Part shown: positions 36,413-47,887 of the stretch, piece by piece
How positions within the stretch are numbered: the first letter of the stretch is position 1
How the letters are laid out: every line of letters starts with the position of its first letter
Assembly: GCF_026745355.1 (NCBI RefSeq)
Contig: NC_079210.1
Location: 18,756,618-18,820,617, forward strand
Length of the DNA stretch: 64,000 bases
Reading direction: 5' to 3'
Origin: Beta vulgaris subsp. vulgaris
Taxonomy: Eukaryota; Streptophyta; Magnoliopsida; Caryophyllales; Amaranthaceae
The notes under the pieces: model-generated
What the model was told of the DNA's origin: nothing
Seen by the model: the letters and a program-made list of their open reading frames with translations, nothing else
Database searches by the model: none
Translations under genes and position numbers: made by a program

Positions 36413-36471
36413 AGACAACAGATGGAATCACTCCTAGCGCAATCAAGACAGAAGGCGTGCTCACACGGACT
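36413..36471 (-). pseudogene. Captured RING-finger exon, HAKAI-type E3 ligase
   Basis: On the minus strand a strong acceptor (ATTTTTGCAG) precedes a 59-bp exon, followed by a consensus donor (CT|GTAAGT). The exon reads PCEHAFCLDCARSDSIC, with the RING spacing C-x-H-x2-C-x2-C...C. This matches my memory of plant HAKAI-like ubiquitin ligases (the m6A-writer-associated RING protein) almost residue for residue. It sits just downstream of the Tnp2 gene. I could not find the neighbouring HAKAI exons. Because the frame and both splice sites are clean, it could be spliced into a chimeric transcript; that is inference. Confidence 0.7.
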
Positions 36472-36705
36472 CTGCAAAAATCACAAAATATCCACAACAA
36501 AACGTGAGCACATTCACTACAGCCATAATCTTATCAAATAAGTCCTCTTACTTATTAGAATGACATGAAAAGATGACATATTAATTATTCATCATATACT
36601 TTAAAATGCATGATGGATATAGAGTCCAAGAAAGAGTTATACGAACAAGGAAATGGGGAAATAGCAATTACAATATTATTAATGACTGAAATTTCATTAA
36701 AACAG

Positions 36706-38060
36706 TTAAGGACACGAATCCAACATAAAAGAATAAAATATATAAATGAACAAGTAATTATAAGAACCCAAAACCCTACTATTTAGAATCTCATCATCGT
36801 CGGGTATATCAAACAAGTCCCTAGGCTTAGTCTTAATTACATGAAGCCATCCTTTTTGTATCTCATCCTCGACATAAAAAACTTGTTTTGCTTGAGAAGA
36901 GAAAACAAATGGATCATCTGGCAAATTTCGACCAGTGTGCATCAACTTCGAGAAGTTGACAGTTACTCTGCCACTTGGATATGTTTTACAACCCCTACGT
37001 ATATCAACCCAATCACAACGAAACATTACAACTTTGAAAGAACCAAAATAATCAAGTTCAAATATGTCTTTGAGTTTTCCATAATACACTTGGCCATCGG
37101 CTTCAACCATCACTCCAGAATTTTGTGTCTTCCGAAACCGTTCACGATCCACAGTATCAAACTTATAACCATTAATAAGAAGCTTTTATCCTTTTACCGC
37201 GTTGCTTAAACCACCGGCTAATGCTTTTCTCAACTTTCCTTCTTGAGTGCTATCATCTAGGTTATGGACCTATGATTCCAAATAGAGTTAAGTTAAACTT
37301 AGATTGATATATAAAACAATTAAGGCAACTTCAAATTTTGAAGCATATAACCTGGTTCTGCAACCAATCGGAGAATTCCTTAAGCCTCCACTGATTTTCG
37401 AGATATTCATTGGCTGCGACTCCATGCTCTTGTCGCTTTAGTTGTAAGAAATCACTTAAGAGAAAAATAAGTATTTGTTAACGTTTTGAGTATAGATATA
37501 TTCACTAATCAATCCATAATGATACTTACTCAAATACTGGTTTCATCTCATCCGAATGAAGTAAAACATAGCGATGTGCTTGCTTTAAACTTTTGTCATC
37601 AAGACGGACATTTTCTCTCTTTCCAACGACACGACCACATGAGTTGTATAGATAGTTATTGATGTGTGGAACACCATCATCATTCCTTTTTGGTCTAGTG
37701 AACATGGTCTCAACACTTTCTAAATATCTCGAGCAAAACGTAATTGTCTCCCATAAAAGGAACCCTTCAGCTATGGACCCTTCCGGCTGTGCTTTATTGC
37801 TAACATGAGATTTAAAAAAGGCCAAGTACCTTCGAAAATAATGAAGTTGTGATTGGAAAATTAGAAAAGAAGTTGATGGTGGTTTCTTATTACAAAATGA
37901 TGAAGAAAATTTAGAAGAGTAATAAAAATTTGATATATTAACCTTTCAATAGGATACATCCATCTGTAATGAACAGGTCCGCAAGTTTAACCTCATCCAC
38001 TAAATGAATTAGTAGATGAACCATAATTGTGAAAAATGTTGGTAGAAACTCTTTCTCCAT
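36706..38060 (-). pseudogene. CACTA-1 Tnp2 C-terminal part (DUF4218 and DUF4216)
   Basis: A DUF4218-like region begins near 38060 (PTFFTIMVHLLIHLVDEVKL), shifts frame, and continues at 37526-37825 (GSIAEGFLLWETITFCSRYLE). An exon near 37380-37460 (QEHGVAANEYLENQWRLKEFSDWLQNQ) follows. Then comes DUF4216 (36706-37152: NSGVMVEADGQVYYGKL, ELDYFGSFKVVMFRCDWVD, DPFVFSSQAKQVFYVED). This order downstream of the transposase core is the normal plant CACTA arrangement. Intron-like gaps separate the parts. An in-frame stop precedes the DUF4216 part near 37190. Confidence 0.85.
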
Positions 38061-38097
38061 CTTACAAAGGGTCAAACAAGATTTGACTGAATGGTAT

Positions 38098-39753
38098 CTA
38101 ACTCTCCTTTATCAATGGCAGTTGAACATATCTTCTTGAAAAAGTACGACAACTCCTCAAGTAAGTCATAACTTTTGTGGCATTTGACGCTCTTAAAGCA
38201 ACCGGGAGGAGGTCTTGCATGAGGATATGATTGTCATGACTTTTCATATTAATAAGTCTGCGCTCCTTCATATTCACACATCTTTGCAAATTTGATCCAT
38301 AACCATCAGGAACTCTAAGCTTTTTCAAGACTTTCAAAAACCGTTCTTTATCTTCTTTACACATATTGTAGGCAGCTGGAGGCATATACTCTTTAACACG
38401 ATTAGGATGAGATTGAAGCCAAAGATGAGATTTTATGTTTCGTTCTTTAAGAGCCTCCCTAGCTTTCTTATCATCTCTACTCTTTTCTGTGTCTAAAAGA
38501 GTTCCTAATAAATTGTCACACACATTCTTTTAATGTGCATAACATCTAAATTATGTCTCAGAAGATTATGTTCCCAATATTCCAAGTCAAAAAATATACT
38601 TTTCTTTTTCCAAAGAACCTTTTCATCTTCATTTTCACCTTCATCATCCTCAATTTCATTATTAGATGTCCCAACTTCTTGTCTCCTTCTTTTTTTAGAA
38701 ATTGTTTTTGATTTCCCGTAAACATAATTAACTTCTTCTAGTTGCTTCAAAATTTCTGTCCCACTAGCAGGAACAGGAGCAAGACCATATTCCTTTTTCC
38801 CATCAAATAAATTAGCTTGAAAACGAAAAGGATGATCAATCGGCAACCATTTACGAGATCCGGGGTAGACAATTTTACCACCAAACTTATATGATTCGGT
38901 AAAATTGGCGCAAGAAGGGCAAGCTTTATAACCTTTTTACTCCAACCCGACAACATAGCATATGCCGGAAAGTCATTTATAGTGGAGTGTAATGCTGCTC
39001 GTAGTTTAAACTTTTTTCCGCTATAAACATCAAAAGCATCTACACCTTCCCACAACAATTTTAACTCATGGATTAAAGGTTGCAAGTACACATCAATATC
39101 AATACCAGGGCCATATTTTCCAGGAATAATCAAGGACAATATAAATGAAGATGACTTCATACAAAGCCAAGGAGGCAAATTATATGGAATCAGAACAACT
39201 GGCCATGTACTGTAATTAGTGTTCATGAGACGATATGGATTAAAACCATCACTTGCTAGACCAAGTCTAACACTACGAGGATCTATAGCGAAATCTTCAT
39301 ATCTCTTATCAAATCTTTTCCAAGCCTCTCCATCTGACGGGTGACTAATAATTTTTTCGTCCTTCCGATCAAAATGCCATATCATATCTCTTGCGGTATT
39401 AGATGACATGTAAAGCCTTTTTAGTCTAGGGATGAGAGGAAAATACCGCATTACTTTAGCTGGCACCCCCTTCTTACACGTTTCATTACTTTTCTCATTT
39501 CATCACTCTCCTTGCCTTTCAAATTTTGCCACCTTGATGTGTGGCAGATATGACACTCACTTTTGTCTGCGTATTCCCCCCAATATAACATACAATCATT
39601 TGGACATGCATGGATTTTCTCATAACCTAATCCTAGATCTTTTATTATCTTCATGCTTTCATAATAAGACGACGGGAACTCCATAATATGAGGAAATGCG
39701 TCTAATAGAAGTTCAAGCAACTTATTAAATGATTCAACAGACCAGTGGTTCAT
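38098..39753 (-). pseudogene. CACTA-1 Tnp2 transposase core
   Basis: Transposase_21 (Tnp2) family. It contains WSVESFNKLLELLLDAFP, GLGYEKIHACPNDCMLYW, CHICHTSRW, FPLIPRLKRLYMSSNTA, WHFDRKDEK, LGLASDGFNPY, ILSLIIPGKYGPGIDIDVYL, FPAYAMLSGWS, WEHNLLRHNLDVMHI and LMQDLLPVALR. Tnp2 cuts and moves the element by recognising its CACTA ends. The core is spread over four frames (39753-39451, 39466-38747, 38846-38505, 38523-38098), with one-base shifts, two of them in short homopolymers (a G run near 39465 and an A run near 38935). Otherwise the sequence is well conserved with few stops. Confidence 0.92.
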
Positions 39754-39783
39754 ACACTTAAGGTGAAATAAGTGTAATAGAAA

Positions 39784-40317
39784 CGATAGCTTTGAAAACT
39801 AGTACACCCCTCATATAGACTCTCGTTAGAAGCTTCCTTTAGTCTTTTATACTTTGCCTCTTCTACGTTGGTGTTGGTTGATGCACATTCATCATCTACT
39901 TCGTATTGAAAATTTACCTCTTCATGCATCTCATTTAGATCTTCGTCATCGGAATCTAACTCACTTAATAACGGGGTTCGTTAGTGGGTTGTGGACTACC
40001 AATCCTAAAAGCTGCTTTTAGTAACCATCAATATCATCTCGACCAACTCCCTTTGCTTGATCACTATGGAGCCCTAAGTTGTTACCCACTTGATGACTAC
40101 AATGAAAAATCCAATTTTTGTAGTTCTTATAAAAACCGTACAATAAAATATGGCCTCCTACTTTTTCCAACTTAAACCATTTGTTTAACTTGCAATTATT
40201 ACATGGGCATCGAGTTTTTCCTTCAACAAGAGTCTCTTTAGCAAGCTCTAAGAATTTCATGCAACCATTATAATAAGCGGGATGGCCTTTTGGTAAATCT
40301 ATCCAACTAGAATCCAT
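39784..40317 (-). pseudogene. CACTA-1 Tnp2 N-terminus (transposase-associated domain)
   Basis: The ATG at 40317 opens MDSSWIDLPKGHPAYYNGCM, a transposase-associated domain (PF13963 type) with the metal-binding CPCNNCKLNKW motif. An upstream in-frame Met in a poly-Phe stretch is rejected, since the T-rich sequence before it looks like an intron acceptor. After about 40018 an acidic linker (EDLNEMHEEVNFQYEVDDECAS) continues to about 39800, where a frame change leads into the core. Confidence 0.85.
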
Positions 40318-40386
40318 GTCTACAAAAAAAAAAAAATATACGATAACAAATAAGAACCATCTTAAGAAGAAATAAAATATGAACAT

Positions 40387-41998
40387 ATATCTTCAAATAG
40401 TTCACATAAAACATGACCTAAACGAAATACTCTTGCTTATATGACTTGTAACTAATACATGGCATATGGTAGAAACTAGAAACTCGATGTCAAATTATGT
40501 CTGTTAGATGGACTCATTCTGTTGGCTTGTGGGCTATAATTATAATTCAACATAATCCATCACCTGACATTCATCTCACCCATAAGCATAATCAGATTTT
40601 GACTTACCACTGTCATGTAGTAACTATTTGCGATCCTAAATAACATTATTTGCTAGGAATTGAATACTTAAGTAACCAGAAATCCAAGAAATTGTAGAAA
40701 TTCACTTCAATAAAGAAACATCATACAGGGAAAATAGTAACTCATAAATCAATCAAATATAGGTAAAGATTAGAGTTTGATTCATGACTCACCTTGGCCG
40801 AACTCGCCGCTGAACTTGCTACTGAACTCCACCCGCCTCACCACCTGCCATAATTAAAGAAGTTAGGGTTGACGAAATCGAATTTCCATCATTTACATTA
40901 TCAAAGCATGGTGCAGAGAACTTTCAATAAGCACATGAAAGTACAAGTAAAAAATTTGCATCAACCATACAAGCTCCCAAGCAGTGAAATATTTTTAAAA
41001 TTTCAAGCAGAAGATGACACAAAAGGCCAGCCTTACAATAGGATTTCACCAAACAAGATCACATTCACTGTAGAAAAATATTCAGGCTTTACAAGTAGAC
41101 TATATTTTGTCGAAGTTAAACTATATCCCCTACACAGACTCTGCCAAAACCACAAGTATAAACAGTTGACAAATTAAATCTACTGTCTTTCCAACTTAAC
41201 CACAACGAAACTTTAACCATAAATAGTTTTCTCCATATTTATCGAAAAATCAACATTTCCAATTCATTATAGATACTGCATGTACATCAGGTATTCAGGC
41301 ATGTAAAGGAAATAACTTATTGCACTGAATTATGAAAATTTCAAGAAACAATAAAGCATAAAAATTTCAGTTAGTCGACATTTGTATATTGTATAATGAG
41401 AGGCCTTTTAATTATTCAATTTACAATAATTCCATCAAAAATCATGTCTTTGAGATTGAAGAAAAAAAAAGAGGCAAGAAAAACTTTTAGAATTTATGAA
41501 TTATGAAGTCTAAATTGATGGGAGGTTGAAGACAAATAATTCAATTGTAATTCGAAAAAACAGATTGACATTTACAAAATTCATCAAAAAAAAAAAAACA
41601 ACAATTCGAGACAATTTACAGAAGGCATAAATTACCTGATGCAGACCATCAGACGATGGCAAACAAGAAAATTCTCGCAACTTTCCAATTACTTCAAGAC
41701 TGTTGATAGGTAGGAGATGAAAACTTCAATAGAAGTTCGAACAATTGGAACGAAAAAATTGGAAGAGAAGAAGGCATACCTGATGATCAAAGACGAAGAT
41801 TATGGCGAGAAATTGATGAGCGAATTGCGAAGAATTGATTAGATAGGGTTTCACCATTAACTACCCAGGTTGCTCTGAAATTTCGCTTATGCAGTTGAGT
41901 GATAGTACGAAGTGGGGGGTGGGGGGTTTATTTTTTAATTTATTTGCTCTAAAATTTCGAGCGGGAGTATACAGTGAGCTAATATTCCAATTTCACGT
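40387..41998. other. CACTA-1 5' region of Tnp2 gene
   Basis: AT-rich sequence upstream of the Tnp2 coding start. It holds no recognised domain and probably contains leader exon(s), introns and promoter. A short GC-richer patch at 40790-40855 (minus strand GGCAGGTGGTGAGGCGGG) may be untranslated exon. Confidence 0.5.
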
Positions 41999-42140
41999 GT
42001 AATGAGGACGCTTTAACGCGTAGTCAACCTTCTCGACGCTTAAAAGCGTCGAGATAATACGGGATAAATTAAACCCGCGCCGCACTTATGCCGAGGCGTC
42101 GAGCAATAAGCGTCCCGAAGGTAAGGATTTTCTAGTAGTG
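41999..42140. repeat. CACTA-1 right end: subterminal motifs and inverted repeat
   Basis: 'gacgctttaacgcg', 'cgacgcttaaaagcgtcgag', 'ggcgtcgagc' and 'aagcgtccc' match the AGCGTCG family at the left end. The block closes with TTTTCTAGTAGTG, the complement of the left terminus. Confidence 0.88.
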
Positions 42141-43861
42141 CATGTTCCACAACACCGTCAAAACATAGTGTAGAAAAAATTGAAGTTGGATTTTTCGTAC
42201 AAGTAGTTTCCTACAATTAAATGAGAAAATTTTTTTACCTATAACTTTTATCTCGGAAAAAATTATGATTGATTCTTCCACGTAAAGTGGCATTTTTCCA
42301 TGCTCAACAGATTTCTCAAACCTAAATGGGAGAAAGATTAAGTCGGATTTTTCATACCACTGGTGAGCTACATAGAAGATGAAAAGTGTTTTTGCAATAA
42401 CTCTCAGCCCGAAAAATATTTTAAAATTATTCTTGTGCCTAAAGTGTTTTTTTTCCATTCATTTTAGCTTTGTAACTTTAGGATGTCAAAAAAATGAAGT
42501 TGGATTTTACGTACACGTATTGCCCTATATTGAATGTGAAAAGTATTTTTCCCATACCTATTATCTCAAAGATGTTTCTGATTGATTCTTGCGCGAAAAC
42601 TGGCATTTTTCCATGCTCAATAGATTACTCAAGTCTGAATGGAAAAAAAATAAAGTCGGATTTTTTGTACCAGTTGTGCCCTCCATAGATAGTGAAAAGT
42701 GTTTTTGGCATAACTATTAGCCCGAAAAAAATTTCTAAACGATTCTTGTGTCTTAAGTGGTTTTTTTTCCATGCTCTTCAACTCTGACGTCATAATATGG
42801 AAAATATGAAGTTGGATTTTTCGTATACGTCGTATCCTACATTGAACGTGAAAAGTATTTTTCCCATAACCCTGATCTCGGCATTATTGATTAATTCTTG
42901 CGCCAAAACAGGCATTTTTCCATGCTCCAAATATTGCTCAAGTCTGAATGGGAATAAAATAAAGTTGAATTTTTCGTACCAGTTCTTCCCTACATAGAAG
43001 CTAAAAAGTGTTTTTGGCATAACTCTTATCTCGAAAAAGATTTCTAAACAATTCTTGTGTCTAAAGTGGTTTTTTTTCCATTGCACAACAGATTGCATTA
43101 GTACGATTGAGAAAAAAAAAATCAAGTCTTGATTTTTCGTACCAGTTTTGCCCTCAACATAAGCTGAAAAGTGTTTTTGGCATAACTCTTAGCCCGAAAA
43201 ACATATTTTAATCATTCTTGTGTAGGAATTGGTTTTTTTCCCATGTTCCACAGCACCGTCACATCCAAATGTAGAAAAAACGAAGTTGGATTTTTCATAC
43301 AAGTAATTCCCTACATTAAACGTGAAAAGTTGTTTGCCCATAACTTTTATCTCGAAAAACAATTATGATTGATTATTTCACCTAAAGTGGCATTTTTCCA
43401 TGCTCAATAGATTTCTCAAATCTGAATGGGAAAAAGATTAAGTCGTATTTTTCGTACTATATAGTTGTGAGCTACATAGAAGATGAAAAGTGTTTTTGCC
43501 ATAACTCTTAGTCCGAAAAATATTTTTAAACGATTCTTGTACCTAAAGTGCTTTTTTTCCAAGCACTTTAGTTTTGTATCGTTAGAACGTGGAAAAAATG
43601 AAGTTGGATTTTTCGTACATGTAGTGGCCTAAATTGAACGTGAAATGTATTTTGCGCATAACTATTATCACGGTGATAATTTCCGATTGATTCTTGCGCC
43701 AAACGTGCCATTATTCCATGCTAAACAAATTACTCAAGTCTGAATGGAAAAAAAATAAAGTTGGATTTTCGTACCAGTTGAGCCCTCCATATAAAGTGAA
43801 AAGCGTTTTTGGCATAATTTTTAGCTCGAAAAAGATTTCTAAATGATTCTTGTGTATATAT
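42141..43861. repeat. Satellite, higher-order repeat continued
   Basis: The block opens with the second half of the C monomer cut by CACTA-1. It then runs D 42180, E 42340, F 42495, G 42652, H 42808, I 42961, C 43123, D 43282, E 43439, F 43600, G 43757. This is the same order as 24719-27125, with D-to-D spacing of 1,102 bp. It ends inside monomer G where SIRE copy 2 begins. Confidence 0.9.
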
Positions 43862-44951
43862 TGTTATTTCCGTAGGAACACTACAAGAGGGGGGGGGGTG
43901 AATAGTATGTGTAGAAATAAACGTAACTTTTTGCAGAAATTTAAACTTAAACAAATAAACAAGCTAGATGAACACAAGGGATTTTTACAAGGAAAAACTT
44001 CTTGGGCCGAACAAGAAGAAACAACCTCGACCACTAGGGATTTTAAACTCAACTCTTTCACTAATTAGGCCAAACAACTTGTTACAACCTAATTCTATTC
44101 TCGAGCCACACCTTGAGTTCTTAAACTCAAGTTCCTGAGCCACTGTTCCCTTAACAGCAGTTCCTCTCAACTTCACTCGAAGTTTTCTCACTCTTAACAG
44201 CTTTACTCAAAGCTTCTCTCTTACAGAACTTCACTCAAAGTCCCCTTACCCCAAAAATCAAAATACAATTGATCGAAATAAGTTTAGTGGAATTAGAGTA
44301 AGTAAGCAAAGAACAAATGACTATTATGAAAGAACGAAGGCACTGACACTTAATTAGTTAAACTCACTTAATTACTTAGTCAGACACACTTTGGAACTTA
44401 TTTAGACTTCAATATTTATAGTGACAATAATGTAGAACCTGGGAATTAAAACTGTGTTCATGTCGAAAATCATTATCCCATGATGTTCCTTCCCTTAAGG
44501 AACACGTTCCTTAACACACCCCATGATCCCATGATCACTGTTTTGGACGTGGACATGTTGTTACTGCTCCTAGATTATAGGAGTTACTTCAGCTTTATTC
44601 GAAAATTAGTTTAATTTAAAATAGATTTAATATTAAAACTAAAAATAAATTATTAAGAAAATATTATCTTTTAGAATAAAATCTTTAAAAACCGAATAAT
44701 ACTTTTCTTATCTTTTTCGAAAAACAGAATCTTTTCCTCAAAAAGATTTTCCATAAAAACTGATTTTCTCTTAGATAAGGAAACATCTTCACTTTAGTCT
44801 TCGAAATCCTCACTTGACTTCTTCCTTGACTTAGTATTCTCTTTGTTCCTTTCAATGATACCTTAAAAATCATACACTTAAAATAACTCATTAGTTCACT
44901 ACTTAGTTTGCATCTTTGTTCTTTTGTCAACATCAAAACTAGGGTTCAACA
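43862..44951 (-). repeat. SIRE copy 2 3' LTR (1,090 bp)
   Basis: This has the same termini as copy 1 (TGTTGAACCCTAG...AATAACA on the minus strand) but is about 270 bp shorter. Most of the missing part is a block after the first 180 bp, between words matching 'gaagtttc' and 'aaaatcagtttt' of copy 1. The TATA region is retained near 44410. Confidence 0.93.
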
Positions 44952-44965
44952 ATTTCCCCCTTTTG
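44952..44965 (-). promoter_or_regulatory. SIRE copy 2 polypurine tract
   Basis: The minus strand reads AAAAGGGGGAAA next to the LTR start, as in copy 1. Confidence 0.88.
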
Positions 44966-45097
44966 ATGATGACAACAAAGGTACAAACTAAGGAAATAAA
45001 AAATATTATAATTGAATGAAAAAGATAAAACAATAAAGCAGAAAATGAAAAATACAACAAAATTAAGTAACCTACTTAATGTTTGATTTTGATTGTT

Positions 45098-45225
45098 CAT
45101 TTACCTTAACCTATTTTTGATTTTTCATTTACCTTAACCTATTTTTGATTTTTCATTTACCTTAAGCTATTTTTGATTTTTCATTTACCTTAACCTATTT
45201 ATGATTTTTCATTTACCTTTATGTA
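45098..45225 (-). repeat. 28-bp minisatellite, about five copies
   Basis: CATTTACCTTAACCTATTTT recurs at 45098, 45126, 45154, 45182 and 45210, exactly 28 bp apart. It lies between the extra ORF and the LTR. Copy 1 has about two units. Confidence 0.92.
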
Positions 45226-45558
45226 CAGTTTGTTCCTTAAATCTTTTTCCCCCTTTGTCATCTTCAAAAAGAGGAGGCTCTGTGTGATGTGATTAATTGG
45301 TTGTAAGACCGTAAGACCATAAGCAAGCACCAATTATGGTTAAGTTAGAATTGCAAAGGGTAGACATGCTCAAACATCGATCACAGAATACTAGCCATTC
45401 CAAGGAAGAAATTATGCACAAATAATCACAAACAAAGACAAAATAGCAAAAGTCATTTTTATATAGCACTTGTTCCTTAAAAAAACAAAGAAAGAAAAAG
45501 AAAAGAAACTAAACAAAACAACAGTCTAGTTCCTCAAAAGTTAAACAGGAACTAAGAA

Positions 45559-47326
45559 CTAGGAAAGGGGAGGGGAATTGTGTTCCTGAACTACTTCTTC
45601 TACCACATCCTCCAGATTCTTCATCACTTCACCATGGTTTTCACCAACTTGTTGGTTCAAACTCTCAAGGGCTAGGGCCATTGTCTTCATCTTCTTTTGT
45701 TGCTTAACCACCGTATCACTTAAAACTTTCATGAGACCCAGCATTTTGTCAGTTTTATCATCTAAGGTCCAGTGAAGGTGATTATAAAATTTTATCAAAT
45801 GTTGCACAGGAAGACAAACTTCGTTAACCCAGCCACAATCATCAGTAGGAACTTGTTCCTCACCCTTGGAACCAGAGGCAGTATGAGGTTTTGGTGGAGG
45901 AACTGGAGTAGGTTGGTTTGAAGTACCATCAGATCCCGGAGTAGAAACAGATGGTGAGGTGGTGTAAATGGGAGGAAGAAAAGGTGGTGGTGGTGGAAGA
46001 GATGTAGAGGTGGTGGAAAAGGGATTAGGTCCAGTCAACTCATCCAGTCAACTCTCTGTTCCTCTCACCAAACTAAAGGTGAGTCCTTGTTGGAAGGAAC
46101 AGGAGCAGAAAGAGCAATTTTCAATCTTGTGCTCTGCCTAACTCTCTTAGGAACAGGAGGGGTAGGCTTTTTGGCTACTGTTTTGCGTCTCTTTGGTTTT
46201 GGTTCCTTTGGTTCAATGGATGTAGGAACTGGTTCCTCCAAAATTACATCTGCCAGTTCCTCTTCAACTGCCCTAGGCAGTTTCCTCTTGCTAGAGGAAC
46301 TGGGAGTTGTTCTCCCTTGAGTGAGTACTCCCTCTGGACAGAGAGATCTAACCCACTCATTGTTTTCTCATTCAAAATATTGCCCTGCTTAATTCCTAGA
46401 GTGGGCCAACCAGTTAGCTTAACCTTAAAATGAGAAAGAAGGGATGTAATCAAAGCACCATATCCAACTACGCAATTGTTTTCTATGCAATGTGTAAGAT
46501 GTTGGATGAAAAGAGAAGGGAAGTTTATTTGTATGTGATGGTCTAAACAGAACATATAGCACATGTCCAAGAGACCCACTTCATTCCTCTTTTCAGTGCG
46601 AGGAATGAGTGCTCTTCAAACTAAATTGAACAAGACTTTGTGGAGAGTAGAGAGTAGGTTGTGGTTTAGTTTGTTCTGACCAGCAGTTCCCCCAAAAGTT
46701 TCAACAATTTTATCTAGGGGAAAATTAGGGAAGGAAACAGTTCCTTTCCTTTTAAAATACAAATATGTTCCTTTGCAAGGAGCTTCCCAAATCTTGGCCA
46801 ATGTTTCTTGAGTAAATTTTATTTTCTTCCCTCTTACTTCAGATGTGCAAATACCATCAGTGTTGGTAAAATTCGCACAGAATTCATCCATTGCTAATGG
46901 AACTAGAGCATTGTTAAAAGCATATTCAAAGAGGTATTCCATACCCTGTTCCTTTAGAATGTCTGTTAATTCATTAAATTTCACCTCATTTGCCCATTCT
47001 AGGTCTACACAAAAATCTAACACGTACCTTGACTCACTTCTTTCAACCCGTTTCTTTGATGAAGAAGGAGCAGTTCCTTTGGAAGGAACAGGGGTGACTA
47101 CTTCTTCCCCCTGAGTTTGTTCCGGGGACTCTTCTTCATCATCCTCCCCGATTAATTTCCTTCTTCTCATACTCCTTCTTGGAGATTCTAATTTTTGCTC
47201 ATCAATTGGTGTTTCTTGATTTTGTTCGGTTTCGAGGGTTTTGGTAGGAGAAGGGGTGTTTTCCATTTTTGAGGAGTTGGGAGATTTTGAGATTGGAAAA
47301 GGTGAATTTCGTGAAGTTTTTTCCAT
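45559..47326 (-). pseudogene. SIRE copy 2 extra ORF after pol (env-like position)
   Basis: Three large frames cover it. The frame 47326-46616 (236 codons) begins MEKTSRNSPFPISKSP, has a basic/acidic patch (RRSMRRRKLIGEDDEEES), then a folded-looking part (SRYVLDFCVDLEWANEVKF, YLYFKRKGTVSFPNFPLDKIVE). The frame 46579-46244 continues it (LDMCYMFCLDHHIQINFPSLF). The frame 46038-45559 is Pro-rich and then heptad-like (VVKQQKKMKTMALALESLNQQ), ending in an acidic helix. I see no signal peptide or clear membrane segment. The globular part resembles the 'putative plant transposon protein' seen in other plant retroelements; its function is unknown. Small shifts separate the frames. Confidence 0.75.
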
Positions 47327-47887
47327 AATGTGAGGTAAGGTTGGGGTTTTATGGTTTGTGAAGAGGTGTGAGGAGTTTTGTCAATGGCGAAGATGAAGAG
47401 TCTAAGGAACACGGTTTCTAGAAAGATGAAATAAAGAAGAGAGGAGATGCATGTAACAGTGAAGTGGTACACGCGTAAAAAGAAAAGAAAAAAAAACAAA
47501 AAAATGCGAAAAGGAGATAAATGAGAATCAAGATTTAATTAAATCTGATTCCTATATTTTTGGGATTTTTCAGATATTTTGGATTTTTATGAGTTTTTAA
47601 TTTTTGGAGAAAATAAATGCCAAGGAACTTGTGCTATAGGAACAACTAATGCTACATATCAATGTTCTTCATATTATGCATGTTTCTTTACCTTAGGAAC
47701 AGTAAGGGGAGTATTATGTGACATTTGTGAGTTGTTTTATTCCTTTGAATTCATGTTTATGTTTTTAACATTCTATTTTGCAATGGTCTTAGGCAATTAA
47801 ACACAATCACTTTCTATCACACAGAGTCACTCAAATTAATTCAGACATGGGGAAATGGAATAGGAACAATCACTTAAGTTTTATTAA

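Larger units (their letters stand above)
27126..42140 (-). mobile_element. CACTA (En/Spm) DNA transposon CACTA-1, 15,015 bp
   Basis: The ends are CACTACTAGAAAA at 27126 and its exact complement ending at 42140, a 13-bp perfect inverted repeat. The 3-bp duplication CAT lies at 27123-27125 and 42141-42143. Removing the element restores a normal satellite monomer. Subterminal regions carry AGCGTCG-type motifs in both orientations. A TnpA-like gene (about 30419-34400) and a Tnp2 transposase gene (36706-40317) both lie on the minus strand. At least two host-like exons are embedded. Both genes contain shifts, so present activity is doubtful despite the intact ends. Confidence 0.95.

Noticed and set aside
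40318..40386. Upstream Met and poly-Phe N-terminal extension of CACTA-1 Tnp2
   Set aside because: The T-rich stretch is better explained as an intron acceptor or leader; the MDSSW start is typical of the domain.
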